Shown in pieces: positions 34,738 through 43,420 of a DNA stretch of 48,067 nucleotides (position 1 is its first letter; each line of letters begins with the position of its first letter). Source of the DNA: an uncultured Elstera sp. (GTDB taxonomy: Bacteria > Pseudomonadota > Alphaproteobacteria > Elsterales > Elsteraceae); assembly GCA_903931835.1 (NCBI GenBank), contig CAIZEE010000503.1, positions 1 through 48,067 of the forward strand, in the 5' to 3' direction. Both the position numbers and the translations under genes were made by a program. The notes under the pieces were generated by a model, which worked only from the letters and a program-made list of their open reading frames with translations, had not been told where the DNA came from and searched no databases.

Positions 34738-35147
34738 TGATCGCGGCGGAATGACTCGATCGCGACATCGTCCAACTGGATCTGTTCGCGCCGATTGGCG
34801 TCAGCCCGGGCGCGGCGGCTGCGATTGGCGTTAGCGACCTCGAATTTCTTTAGCTCGGTAAACGCTTCGGTCAGCTCCTCCATCGCCGTCTCGATCTGGC
34901 GTTGAACCCCCTCCACCGAATGCTCAAGCGTGCGGCGGCGTTCCACCACCGCAGCCGCATAGGGTCCATAGGCGAAGGTAAGATCAGCGTGGGACGAGGT
35001 GAGCCCCTGTTCCTGTTGCACTTCGTCGTTCAGCCGAGCGATCGCATCCGACAGTTTGGCGGCCAGCGCGCGCAGGTCGTTCAGCTTGCGGCGCTTCTCC
35101 TCAAGCTCCCATTTGCGGACGCGGATGAGTGTTGGCAGGGACTTCAT
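34734..35147 (-). CDS. fliJ: flagellar export chaperone FliJ
   Basis: FliJ is a small coiled-coil protein that sits in the export ATPase ring and promotes FliI hexamer formation and the link to FlhA. The 137-residue protein is almost entirely charged helix with heptad character (RVRKWELEEKRRKLNDLRALAAKLSDAI, ERRRTLEHSVEGVQRQIETAMEEL), the usual FliJ pattern and length. The start overlaps the fliI stop as ATGA. The stop (34734-34736) lies within repeat copy C. Confidence 0.9.
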   Translation of the reverse strand: MKSLPTLIRVRKWELEEKRRKLNDLRALAAKLSDAIARLNDEVQQEQGLTSSHADLTFAYGPYAAAVVERRRTLEHSVEGVQRQIETAMEELTEAFTELKKFEVANANRSRRARADANRREQIQLDDVAIESFRRDH

Positions 35148-36472
35148 GCCGCCCCCTCAGTACCGACGATCTCGGCCAGCGTCGTGTAGCCCTGTTCCAG
35201 ATTGGCTTGATCGCTCTTTTCCTGGCGCAGGAAATTCTCGATCAGCGGATAGTAATGGATCGCCTCGTCGATCTTCGGATCGGTACCCTGGCGATAGGCG
35301 CCGAGGCGGATCAGCTCCGCCATATCTTCATAGGTCGACAGCAATTGGCGGGCGCGGCTGACAACGATGTTCTCTTCCGGCGTGTTGCAGCCCGGCATGG
35401 TACGAGAGACCGAGCGCAATACGTTGATCGCCGGATAGCGCCCGCGTTCGGCGATCGCTCGGTCCAGCACGATATGACCATCCAGAATACCGCGCACCGC
35501 ATCGGCGACCGGTTCGTTGTGATCGTCGCCTTCAACCAGCACAGTGAACAGGCCGGTGATCGAGCCCTTGGCGATACCGGGACCGGCGCGTTCCAGCAGC
35601 TTCGGCAATTCGGCGAAGACGGTCGGGGTATAACCTTTTGATGCGGGCGGCTCGCCGGCGGACAGGCCGATCTCGCGCTGCGCCATCGCGAAGCGGGTCA
35701 CGCTGTCCATCAGGCACAGAACGTTCTTGCCCTGGTCGCGGAAATACTCGGCCACGGTCAGCGTCATCAGCGCCGCCTGCCGACGCAGCAACGGCGATTG
35801 GTCGGACGTTGAGACGACCAGAACGCTGCGTTTCAACCCCTCTGGACCAAGATCGTCGTGAATGAATTCCTGCACCTCACGGCCGCGCTCGCCGATCAGC
35901 CCGATCACGATGACATCCGCTGAGGTATAGCGTGCGATCATCGATAGCAGGATCGACTTGCCGATACCGGAGCCCGCGAAAATACCCATGCGCTGACCCT
36001 TGCAACAGGTCAGGAACTGGTTGAGCGCGCGGACGCCGAGATCGACTTTGCCGGCAACCCGCTGCCGGGCATGGGCAGGCGGCGGTGGATTGCGCAATTT
36101 ATAGGCCTGGGCACCCTGCAAGAGGGGCGCTCCATCGTCCAAGGGCATACCCATGCCGTCAATCACGCGGCCAAGCCAGGAACTGTCAGGGAAGGCGACC
36201 GGGTCGGTCAGGCTGATCTCGGCATTACAGCCGAGTCCGACGCCATCCAGCGTACCGAACGGCATGGCGAGCGCGCGATTGCCACGGAAACCGACGATTT
36301 CGGCAGGGACGCGATGATTGCCGCGCCCGACAATGACGATGCGGTCGCCGATCGACAAGGCGCGTTCGACGCCGCCGATCTCCGCCATCATCCCGAGCAC
36401 GCCCGTCACGCGGCCGTGCAGCATCTGCTCCGGCTGGCGCTCAATTTCGCCGATCAAATGGTCGACCAACAT
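35144..36472 (-). CDS. fliI: flagellum-specific ATPase FliI
   Basis: FliI is the F1-beta-like ATPase of the flagellar type III export apparatus. With ATG 36472 the protein has 442 residues: a beta-barrel N-domain (GRVTGVLGMMAEIGG), Walker A AGSGIGKS (166-173), GERGREVQEF, Walker B VLCLMDSVTRFAMAQREIGL, and EPPASKGYTPTVFAELP. The frame is open to a GTG at 36556, but those 28 residues do not look like the family. AGAAGGGG lies about 10 bases before ATG 36472, a somewhat long spacing. Coupled to fliJ and divergent from ctrA. Confidence 0.95.
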   Translation of the reverse strand: MLVDHLIGEIERQPEQMLHGRVTGVLGMMAEIGGVERALSIGDRIVIVGRGNHRVPAEIVGFRGNRALAMPFGTLDGVGLGCNAEISLTDPVAFPDSSWLGRVIDGMGMPLDDGAPLLQGAQAYKLRNPPPPAHARQRVAGKVDLGVRALNQFLTCCKGQRMGIFAGSGIGKSILLSMIARYTSADVIVIGLIGERGREVQEFIHDDLGPEGLKRSVLVVSTSDQSPLLRRQAALMTLTVAEYFRDQGKNVLCLMDSVTRFAMAQREIGLSAGEPPASKGYTPTVFAELPKLLERAGPGIAKGSITGLFTVLVEGDDHNEPVADAVRGILDGHIVLDRAIAERGRYPAINVLRSVSRTMPGCNTPEENIVVSRARQLLSTYEDMAELIRLGAYRQGTDPKIDEAIHYYPLIENFLRQEKSDQANLEQGYTTLAEIVGTEGAA

Positions 36473-36583
36473 CGAGTCCGCGACCCCTTCTGAATTGTTA
36501 CGGCATTGAAGCAGCGTTTCGCCGCCGCCGATAGGGGCGACCGGCGCATGACACACAATCTGTCATAATATGCCCTAAAAAGC

Positions 36584-36598
36584 TTAAGCCTCGGTAAA
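36584..36598 (+). promoter_or_regulatory. candidate CtrA box 1 upstream of ctrA
   Basis: TTAA (36584-36587), 7 bases, TAAA (36595-36598): one perfect half-site and one with a single mismatch to the TTAA-N7-TTAA CtrA consensus. It lies 102 bases before the ctrA start, in the ctrA/fliI divergent region. Confidence 0.5.
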
Positions 36599-36603
36599 GC
36601 TGC

Positions 36604-36620
36604 GTAACCCTGTCTTAACC
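36604..36620 (+). promoter_or_regulatory. candidate CtrA box 2 upstream of ctrA
   Basis: GTAA (36604-36607), 7 bases, TTAACC (36615-36620): the second half matches the extended CtrA consensus (TTAACC, then A), the first has one mismatch. Its start is 20 bases from that of box 1, two helical turns, so both would face the same side of DNA. Confidence 0.55.
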
Positions 36621-36700
36621 AATCGCGCTTGCCATACGCGGAGGGTTTGGAGGATAGTAGAAGGGTCGGGCGTTTGGCCGCACTGTGAAGGTAACCAACG

Positions 36701-37432
36701 ATGCGCGTCTTGCTAGTTGAGGACGATGCTCCCACCGCGAAGAGCATTACATTGATGCTTTCCTCGGCTGGGTATGTGGTCGACGTGACGGATCTTGGCG
36801 AAGACGGGCTGGAGATTGGCAAGCTCTACGATTACGACATTATCATCCTCGATCTTGTGTTGCCAGATATTGATGGCTACGAGGTGTTGCGTCGTTTTCG
36901 GGCAGCGCGGGTGCGCACCCCTATTCTGATCCTGTCTGGACTTACAGAACTCGATCACAAGATCAAAGGTCTTGGTGTCGGCGCCGACGATTATCTGACC
37001 AAGCCCTTCGACAAGCGCGAATTGATCGCCCGTATCCAGGCGATCGTCCGCCGCGCCAAGGGACACTCGGAATCGGTCATCCGCACCGGCCGGTTGATGG
37101 TCAATCTCGACACGCGAACAGTCGATGTCGACGGTCAGCCCCTGCATCTGACCGGTAAAGAATATGGGATTCTGGAACTTCTCTCCCTGCGCAAGGGTAC
37201 GACGCTGACCAAGGAGATGTTCTTGAACCATCTCTATGGCGGCATGGATGAGCCTGAGCTGAAGATCATCGACGTGTTCGTCTGCAAGCTGCGCAAGAAG
37301 CTGACGCAGGCGACGCATGGCGACAATTACATCGAAACGGTTTGGGGGCGCGGCTACGTCCTGCGCGATCCGCCGGGCGACCCTGGCACGATGCCGACGA
37401 TCACTCATACCGAGATGATCATAACGCCCTAA
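36701..37432 (+). CDS. ctrA: cell-cycle response regulator CtrA
   Basis: CtrA is the essential OmpR-type master regulator of alphaproteobacterial cell cycle and motility. The 243-residue protein has a receiver with the acidic pair in LLVEDD, phospho-acceptor D51 ([12 protein letters not shown]) and K102 (LTKPFD), then a winged-helix domain. The DNA-binding part includes [30 protein letters not shown] and [19 protein letters not shown], stretches nearly invariant in CtrA. The C-terminal tail (about 228-243) is divergent. Two CtrA-like boxes precede the gene. Neighbours are flagellar and chemotaxis genes, and chpT lies 8 kb away. Confidence 0.97.
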   Translation: MRVLLVEDDAPTAKSITLMLSSAGYVVDVTDLGEDGLEIGKLYDYDIIILDLVLPDIDGYEVLRRFRAARVRTPILILSGLTELDHKIKGLGVGADDYLTKPFDKRELIARIQAIVRRAKGHSESVIRTGRLMVNLDTRTVDVDGQPLHLTGKEYGILELLSLRKGTTLTKEMFLNHLYGGMDEPELKIIDVFVCKLRKKLTQATHGDNYIETVWGRGYVLRDPPGDPGTMPTITHTEMIITP

Positions 37433-37454
37433 GAGCTGGGCGGGAGACCGCGCC

Positions 37455-37835
37455 ATCATCTTTCAGAAACTTGGCCTCGCGATCGTTTTCCTGTGGTTTT
37501 CGATCGGCGGATTTTGCCATTTTATCTTTCCGTCCAGTTTCGAGACGGTGGTCCCGCCCTATCTCCCTTGGCCTCTTGCGATTGTTTATGTCAGCGGCGG
37601 CTTTGAGCTGCTTGGAGCCGGCGGGCTGTTGTTCCCCCGCCTGCGCGGGCTCGCCGCCTGGGGGCTCTTTGCGCTGACCATCGCGGTGACACCGGCGAAT
37701 ATCTATATGTGGCAGACACCCGCGCTATTTTCGTCGATCCCGCAATGGATGCTGGGGTGGCGGTTGATTCTGCAACTCGTTTTGCTGGCAATGATCGCCT
37801 CGATCGCCATACGAGCGCGAACCCGAACAATCTAG
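37455..37835 (+). CDS. DoxX-like small integral membrane protein, start codon unusual
   Basis: This is a four-helix membrane protein of the DoxX group; function unknown. The protein-like sequence begins IIFQKLGLAIVFLWFSIGG, continues with CHFIFPSSFETVVPPYLPW and LAIVYVSGGFELLGAGGLL, then VTPANIYMW and a last helix, and fits the family throughout. Yet the frame has no ATG, GTG or TTG between its upstream stop (37422) and the GTG at 37548, which would cut off the first helix. The likeliest start is one of two ATC codons (37455 or 37458), 8 or 11 bases after GGGAG, or the gene has lost its ATG. Convergent with cheR; the stops share CTAG. Confidence 0.65.
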   Translation: MIFQKLGLAIVFLWFSIGGFCHFIFPSSFETVVPPYLPWPLAIVYVSGGFELLGAGGLLFPRLRGLAAWGLFALTIAVTPANIYMWQTPALFSSIPQWMLGWRLILQLVLLAMIASIAIRARTRTI

Positions 37836-38671
37836 CCAAGCGGCAGGGATTGCTTCGCCTTTGAGGTCGGGCGGTAAAGGCCGCGTTCTGTCGGCAGCGG
37901 TTCGAACCGGTCGGAGATACCAAGCACGGTCTCCGCCCCACCCAGATAAAGCAGCCCATCCGGCGCCATCACTTGTGCGATGCGCGCCAGTACCTGGCCC
38001 TTGGTAGCCTGATCGAAATAGATCAGTACGTTGCGGCAGAACACGACATCGAATGTGCCGAGCGAGCGCGTGTCATGCAGCAGGTTGAACTCGCGATACT
38101 GCACCATGTCGCGGATTTCCTGCGTCAGCTGCCAGCGATCCTCGACAGGCTTGAAGTACTTCATCAGCATTTGGATCGGCAGGCCGCGTTGCACCTCGAA
38201 TTGGGAGTAGATGCCCTTGCGCGCGCGTTCGATGATTTCCAGGCTGATATCGGTCCCGATGATCTCAATTCGCCAACCGGCCAGCAATGCCGCTTCCTCG
38301 CGCAGGATCATCGCGAGCGAATAAGGCTCCTGGCCGCTTGACGAGGCGGCTGACCAGATGCGCAATTGCCGCTTGGACGCGCGCGCTGCGAGCAGTTCGG
38401 GCAAGACCAAACGGCGGAATTGTTCGAACGGCTTGGTGTCGCGGAAGAACAAGGTCTCGTTGGTCGTCATCGCTTCGGTGATCGCCTTGATCACTGTCGA
38501 GTCACGGCGCTGGCGTACCATCGTCACCAGCTCTTCGATGGTCTTGACGCCATAGCGGCGCGCTACCGGGCCCAAGCGGCTTTCCAGCAGATACGCCTTG
38601 TCGGCGGACACGACCAGCCCGGACGTCTCGTAGACGGTCTTCGCCAACAGGTCGAAGTCATCGACCTTCAT
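37832..38671 (-). CDS. cheR: chemotaxis protein methyltransferase CheR
   Basis: CheR methylates glutamates of chemoreceptors with S-adenosylmethionine, for adaptation. In this 279-residue protein the N-terminal helical domain (MKVDDFDLLAKTVYETSGLVV) is followed by the SAM domain. Motifs include MTTNETLFFRD, RIWSAASSSGQEPYSLAM, IIGTDIS and VVFCRNVLIYFD. The ATG at 38671 overlaps the cheB stop as ATGA; the frame extends to 38740, but that part overlaps cheB and lacks family character. Last gene of the che operon. Confidence 0.95.
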   Translation of the reverse strand: MKVDDFDLLAKTVYETSGLVVSADKAYLLESRLGPVARRYGVKTIEELVTMVRQRRDSTVIKAITEAMTTNETLFFRDTKPFEQFRRLVLPELLAARASKRQLRIWSAASSSGQEPYSLAMILREEAALLAGWRIEIIGTDISLEIIERARKGIYSQFEVQRGLPIQMLMKYFKPVEDRWQLTQEIRDMVQYREFNLLHDTRSLGTFDVVFCRNVLIYFDQATKGQVLARIAQVMAPDGLLYLGGAETVLGISDRFEPLPTERGLYRPTSKAKQSLPLG

Positions 38672-39846
38672 GATGCGGACCTGAGCAACTGGCGGTTTAC
38701 GAAGCCGGCGATTTCGGTCAGCGGCAGAACGGCAGCGCATAATCCAGCATTGGCGACAGCCCCCGGCATGCCCCAGACGACGCTGGACGCCTCATCCTGC
38801 GCAATCACATAGCCCCCGCCCTCGACGACCGAGCTCGATCCCAACATGCCGTCCTTGCCCATGCCGGTCAGCATGATGACCATCATGCGGGCGCCGTAGA
38901 TCCGCGAGAGGCTGCGCAGCATCGGATCGACCGAGGGGCGGCAGTAATTCTCAGGCGGGGTGCTCAGCAATTTGATGGTTTTGCCGGCGGGGCCCGGCTC
39001 GACCACCATGTGATAATCGCCAGGGGCGACATAGATATGGCCTGGTTGAACGATATCGCCGGTATGGCCCTCCTGACACGGTCGGTTGGTCACGCGCGCC
39101 AGATGCTCGGCCAGAATGGTCGTGAAAGTGGCCGGCATATGCTGGGTAATCAGGATCGGCTGACGAATCTCGGGGCGCAGCCCGCCGAGCACGGTGAACA
39201 GAGCCTGCGGGCCGCCGGTCGAAGAACCAATCGCGATGATTTCCGGCATCTCGCGGGAAATCGGCTTCAGCGCCAGCGGGCGCTTGGTGTCGGTGGCCAC
39301 GATGGGGCTGGGTGCGGGGGCGAGAGGCCGCGCGCTATAACTGGGGGCACTGAAACTGGCGACCGGACTCGCTACCGATTCCGCCCGTTGTACCGTCCTG
39401 GGCGATCGCCGGCTACCGGCCAGCGCCTTGATCTTCGCGATCAATTCCTGCTTGAAGTTCTCAGCTGATGTCAGCTCGCTCGTCGTGCTCGGCTTGGTGA
39501 CATAATCCTTGGCGCCATCGCGCAACGCCTTTAACGAGACTTCCGCATTCTTGCGGGTCAACGTCGACGCCATGATGATCTGCAGATCGGGATCGATCTG
39601 GAGCAGCAAGGGCAGGGCCGTCAGCCCGTCCATCACCGGCATTTCGATGTCGAGCACGGCGACATCAATCTTATGGCGTTTCAGCGCGTTGACCGCCATT
39701 TGGCCGTCACCGACCGATGCCACCACCTCGATCTCGCGATCGGACTCGATTGAGCGGGTGAACAGACCCCGAATGACCGCGCTATCATCGACCAACATGA
39801 CCCGGATAACGCCGGGTGCCGCAGTACCGGCTTGTTCGATTGCCAT
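38668..39846 (-). CDS. cheB: protein-glutamate methylesterase / glutaminase CheB
   Basis: CheB removes methyl groups from, or deamidates, chemoreceptors when phosphorylated by CheA. The 392-residue protein has a receiver (acidic pair VDDS, D66, K118 in VTKPS), an Ala/Pro/Ser-rich linker (about 145-195), and the esterase domain. The catalytic serine lies in IAIGSSTGGPQAL, the histidine in ITQHMP and the aspartate in MLTGMGKDGM. Its ATG overlaps the cheY stop by one base (TGATG) and its stop overlaps cheR. Confidence 0.96.
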   Translation of the reverse strand: MAIEQAGTAAPGVIRVMLVDDSAVIRGLFTRSIESDREIEVVASVGDGQMAVNALKRHKIDVAVLDIEMPVMDGLTALPLLLQIDPDLQIIMASTLTRKNAEVSLKALRDGAKDYVTKPSTTSELTSAENFKQELIAKIKALAGSRRSPRTVQRAESVASPVASFSAPSYSARPLAPAPSPIVATDTKRPLALKPISREMPEIIAIGSSTGGPQALFTVLGGLRPEIRQPILITQHMPATFTTILAEHLARVTNRPCQEGHTGDIVQPGHIYVAPGDYHMVVEPGPAGKTIKLLSTPPENYCRPSVDPMLRSLSRIYGARMMVIMLTGMGKDGMLGSSSVVEGGGYVIAQDEASSVVWGMPGAVANAGLCAAVLPLTEIAGFVNRQLLRSAS

Positions 39847-40211
39847 CAGATCAAGCCGACCTGGGTGAACTTGCTCTCGACGATCTCGGAATCGAACGGC
39901 TTCATGATGTATTCATCTGCCCCCGCCCCCATCGCCTCATAGATATGCGACAGCTCGTTTTCGGTGGTGCAGAAGATCACTTTGGGTGTCGTCCCACCGG
40001 GGGTCTTGCGTAACGCGCGTAGGAACTCGATGCCGTTCATGACTGGCATGTTCCAATCCAGCAGGATGGCATCCGGCATCGAAACCAGACAGGAATCGAG
40101 CGCCTGTTTGCCGTCGCCCGCCTCACTCACGTCAAAGCTCAGATCCTGCAGGATCTTGCGCGCTACCATACGCACGACGCGGCTATCGTCGACGATAAGG
40201 CATGATTTCAT
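39846..40211 (-). CDS. cheY: chemotaxis response regulator CheY
   Basis: A single-domain receiver that carries the signal from CheA to the flagellar motor. The 121-residue protein has the acidic pair in LIVDDS, phospho-acceptor D52 (LLDWNMPVMNG), T83-like CTTEN and K103-like MKPFD. ATG 40211 is preceded by GGAGACG; the longer frame to 40253 would add residues foreign to receivers. 75 bases separate it from cheW. Location within the che operon supports CheY over other stand-alone receivers. Confidence 0.93.
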   Translation of the reverse strand: MKSCLIVDDSRVVRMVARKILQDLSFDVSEAGDGKQALDSCLVSMPDAILLDWNMPVMNGIEFLRALRKTPGGTTPKVIFCTTENELSHIYEAMGAGADEYIMKPFDSEIVESKFTQVGLI

Positions 40212-40286
40212 AACCCAACGTCTCCACTCAACGTCGCTTGGTCGACCGGCCAAGCAGCAGGACTACATAACGCTGGCGACGCGACG

Positions 40287-40790
40287 CTACGCGGCCTCGT
40301 TGCGGCTGAAGTCAAGCAGACGCAGTACATCCAAAATAACCAAAAGTTCGGCATCCAAGCGATAGATACCAAGTGACACATCACGCCAGCGCGGGTCGAG
40401 CGTCGCCGGATTGCGTTCAAACTCAGCGGTCGACAACATCAGCACTTCGCCAACAGCGTCGACCATCAGGCTGTAAAACTCGCCGCCATGCTCGACCACC
40501 ACACTCATCGCCGTGTCGTCGCCGACATCGCGTTTGGGCAATCCTAAGCGCAGGCGGACGTCGATTGCCGTCACGATGCGACCACGAAGGTTCAGCGATC
40601 CCGCCACCTCCGGCGGAGCAAGCGGGATGCGAGTGATACGTTGCGGACCCAGCACATCGTGCACGATCAAGACCGGAATGCCGAAAAGCTGGCCACCGAT
40701 GGTGATCGACACATATTGATTCTGGTCGGAAACCTGAAGCTGCTGGCGCGAAGGGCCAACGCGCTTTCCGGCTGGAACTAGTTCGCTCAT
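40287..40790 (-). CDS. cheW: chemotaxis coupling protein CheW
   Basis: CheW bridges chemoreceptors and CheA in the signalling array. The 167-residue protein has a short basic N-terminus and one CheW domain: YVSITIGGQLFGIPVLIVHDVL, ITRIPLAPPEVAGSLNLRGRIVTAIDVRLRLGL and FYSLMVDAVGEVLML, the normal order. It starts on the ATGA that closes cheA, so the two are translationally coupled. Confidence 0.96.
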   Translation of the reverse strand: MSELVPAGKRVGPSRQQLQVSDQNQYVSITIGGQLFGIPVLIVHDVLGPQRITRIPLAPPEVAGSLNLRGRIVTAIDVRLRLGLPKRDVGDDTAMSVVVEHGGEFYSLMVDAVGEVLMLSTAEFERNPATLDPRWRDVSLGIYRLDAELLVILDVLRLLDFSRNEAA

Positions 40791-43420
40791 GCCACACCCC
40801 GTGCGATCAAGAGTTCGTTCAGCGAATGCAACAGCGCGTCACGATCGAATTTGGGAACATAATCGCTAAAGCCGACTGCGCGCCCGCGCTCCAGATCCTG
40901 CGGCGAGGTATGCGCCGACAGGGCGATCATCGGCGTCTCCTTCCACCGATTATCACGTTTGATCGCGGCCGCGAAATCGAACCCGTTCATCCCGGGCATT
41001 TCAATGTCGCTTACGATCGCGTCAAAATGCAACCCGCTCTCGCATAGGGTCAGCGCTTCCTCGGCCGTGGTCGCCGTCGTCACGACATAACCGCCAACGG
41101 AGAGAAGCGGCGTCAGAAGGTTGCGGAAGAACGGGCTGTCATCGACCAGCAGAATGCGCCGGCCGGCGTCCTTCGCGACATTGTTACCACCGGTCGCCGA
41201 GCCGAACCAATCGCCATAGGCTTGGGTCAGGAAGAATCCGGCATCGATCAGATCGGTCGCATGACCGCCCACAATAGCGCTGCCGATCAGTCCCGGACGG
41301 TCGGAAACCAGTTCGATGACCATCTTATCCTCGATGATATCGACGATCTCGTCGACGATCAGGCCCATTGACCGATCGCCATCTGAGAAGACCAGGACCG
41401 GACGGCTGCCTGTCGCATCAAGCTTTAGGGCCGGATCGATTGGAACCAGCGGCATCAGCTTGTCGCGATACTGCACCATGGGCCGGTTGTTGGAATATTC
41501 GACGGTCGCAAGGTCGACATCCTCCAACCGGGCGACCAGCGACAACGGCACAGCCTTGGGCCCGCCTTCGCCGGCGCGGAAGAGCAGCAGCGTGGTACGA
41601 TCCTCGTCCTTGACATGGGTTTCGGTCTTCTGGACCGCACGGCGATCGACCCCGGCCATCTCGCCGGTCGAGCCTGCGATCCCGTTAGGGTCGAGAATCA
41701 TGATGACGCTTCCATCGCCGAGGATGGTGTTGCCCGAGAACAGCGACAGGTGCCGCAAGATGGGTGCGACCGGCTTCACCACGATTTCCTCGGTATCGAA
41801 CACACGGTCGACCATGATGCCGAAACTGTAGGCGCCGACCTGCGCCACGATGATGAAGCTTTCCTCGGTCTCGTCGCCTTCCGGACGATCGAGACGAAGC
41901 AATTGCTCCAGGCTGACCAGCGGCAACAGTCGGTCGCGCAAACGCAGGACCGGCGTACCCTTCAGCCGTTCGATCTTATGCTCAGATTGCGCCGAGGCCC
42001 GGACCAGCTCGATCACGCTGATCTGCGGAATGGCAAAGCGTTCGCCGCAGCTTTCGACGATCAAGGCCGAGACGATCGCCAGCGTCAGCGGGATCTTGAT
42101 GGTGAAGATCGAGCCGCGGCCGAAGGTCGAGTTCAGCTCGACCGTTCCGCCGATCTTCTCGATATTCGTGCGCACCACGTCCATGCCGACGCCGCGTCCG
42201 GAGACGGCGGTCACGGCGGCGGCGGTGGAGAAGCCGGCGCGGAAGATGAATTGCTGAATCTGGCTATCCGTCATCTGCTCGATTTCGGCCTCGGTCGCAA
42301 GACCGTTGGCGATCGCCTTTTCCTTGATCCGGTTCAGGTCTAGGCCCTTACCATCATCGGAGATTTCGATCAGGATATGCCCGCCCTCATGGAAGGCGTT
42401 CAGCGTAATTCGGCCGGTTTCGGACTTGCCGGCGCGGATGCGTCCCTCCGGCGCCTCAATGCCATGATCGGCCGAGTTGCGGACCATATGGGTCAGCGGA
42501 TCCTTGATCAGTTCGAGGACCTGACGATCAAGCTCGGTCTCGGCGCCAATCATGGTCAGCTCGATCTTCTTGTGCAGTTCCAAAGACAGGTCGCGGATCA
42601 AGCGCGGCAGTTTTGCCCAGGCATTGCCGATGGGCTGCATGCGCGTCTTCATGACGCCTTCCTGTAGCTCCGACGTCACGTGACTTAGGCGCTGCAGGGG
42701 AACGGCGAATTCGCTATCCTTGTGGCGGCGGACGATCTGCAGCAACTGATTGCGCGTCAGCACCAGTTCCGAGACGGTCGTCATCAGGTTTTCCAGCAGA
42801 TCGACGCTGACGCGGATGGTCGTGGCGGCGTGGGCGGATTCCTTGATCTCGCCGGGCGCTGCGCGCAGTTCCGCTTCCTGCGGGGTCGCTTCGTGCACCT
42901 CTACCGCCTTGGGTGTTTCAACCCGCGCCACTTCACTGGCGGGCGGCGGGGCGGCGGCCACGACTTCTTGCGGGGGCGGGGCGGGGGTTGGTTCGGGAGC
43001 GGCTACAGGCGCCGGTGCCGCTGGTGCAACGGCCTCAGCGGTCTTGCCCTGCGCAAGATCGTTCAGCCGGGTGATCAGCGCTTCATCGTCGCCAGGCGGC
43101 TCGGCCTCGGTTGCTTCGAGCGTCGCCAGGATCGATTTGATCGCATCGATCGATTGCAGGATGAGTGAAACGGTGGACGGCGTAACGGTCAGCTCGCCAT
43201 CGCGGATCCGGCCCAGCACGTTCTCGGCCGCGTGGGCGACATGTTCGAGGCGCGACAAGCCAAGAAAGCCGCATGTGCCCTTGATCGTATGGACAAGGCG
43301 GAAAATATTACTAAGCAGCGCCGGATCATTGGGGTTCTGTTCGAGTTTGACGAGCTCGATATCAAGCACCGCCAAGCCCTCGGATGTTTCGGTTAGAAAC
43401 TCTCCCAGCAAATCATCCAT
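40787..43420 (-). CDS. cheA: chemotaxis histidine kinase CheA with two CheW-like domains and a C-terminal receiver
   Basis: CheA autophosphorylates in response to chemoreceptors and passes phosphate to CheY and CheB. Domains in the 877-residue protein: Hpt (1-105, H44 in RLVHTIKGTCGF), an Ala/Pro/Glu-rich linker (130-200) with no obvious CheY-binding P2 domain, a dimerisation helix pair (205-270), an ATPase domain (RNSADHGIE, DDGKGLD, GRGVGMDVV), two successive CheW-like domains (about 455-590 and 605-745), and a receiver (755-877, D805 in VSDIEMPGMNG). A hybrid CheA of this type occurs in Azospirillum Che1. First gene of the operon, divergent from an aldehyde dehydrogenase gene. Confidence 0.95.
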   Translation of the reverse strand: MDDLLGEFLTETSEGLAVLDIELVKLEQNPNDPALLSNIFRLVHTIKGTCGFLGLSRLEHVAHAAENVLGRIRDGELTVTPSTVSLILQSIDAIKSILATLEATEAEPPGDDEALITRLNDLAQGKTAEAVAPAAPAPVAAPEPTPAPPPQEVVAAAPPPASEVARVETPKAVEVHEATPQEAELRAAPGEIKESAHAATTIRVSVDLLENLMTTVSELVLTRNQLLQIVRRHKDSEFAVPLQRLSHVTSELQEGVMKTRMQPIGNAWAKLPRLIRDLSLELHKKIELTMIGAETELDRQVLELIKDPLTHMVRNSADHGIEAPEGRIRAGKSETGRITLNAFHEGGHILIEISDDGKGLDLNRIKEKAIANGLATEAEIEQMTDSQIQQFIFRAGFSTAAAVTAVSGRGVGMDVVRTNIEKIGGTVELNSTFGRGSIFTIKIPLTLAIVSALIVESCGERFAIPQISVIELVRASAQSEHKIERLKGTPVLRLRDRLLPLVSLEQLLRLDRPEGDETEESFIIVAQVGAYSFGIMVDRVFDTEEIVVKPVAPILRHLSLFSGNTILGDGSVIMILDPNGIAGSTGEMAGVDRRAVQKTETHVKDEDRTTLLLFRAGEGGPKAVPLSLVARLEDVDLATVEYSNNRPMVQYRDKLMPLVPIDPALKLDATGSRPVLVFSDGDRSMGLIVDEIVDIIEDKMVIELVSDRPGLIGSAIVGGHATDLIDAGFFLTQAYGDWFGSATGGNNVAKDAGRRILLVDDSPFFRNLLTPLLSVGGYVVTTATTAEEALTLCESGLHFDAIVSDIEMPGMNGFDFAAAIKRDNRWKETPMIALSAHTSPQDLERGRAVGFSDYVPKFDRDALLHSLNELLIARGVA

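Noticed and set aside
36473-36556. Longer FliI start at GTG 36556
   Set aside because: The extra 28 residues are unlike the family N-terminus, and ATG 36472 gives the usual length.
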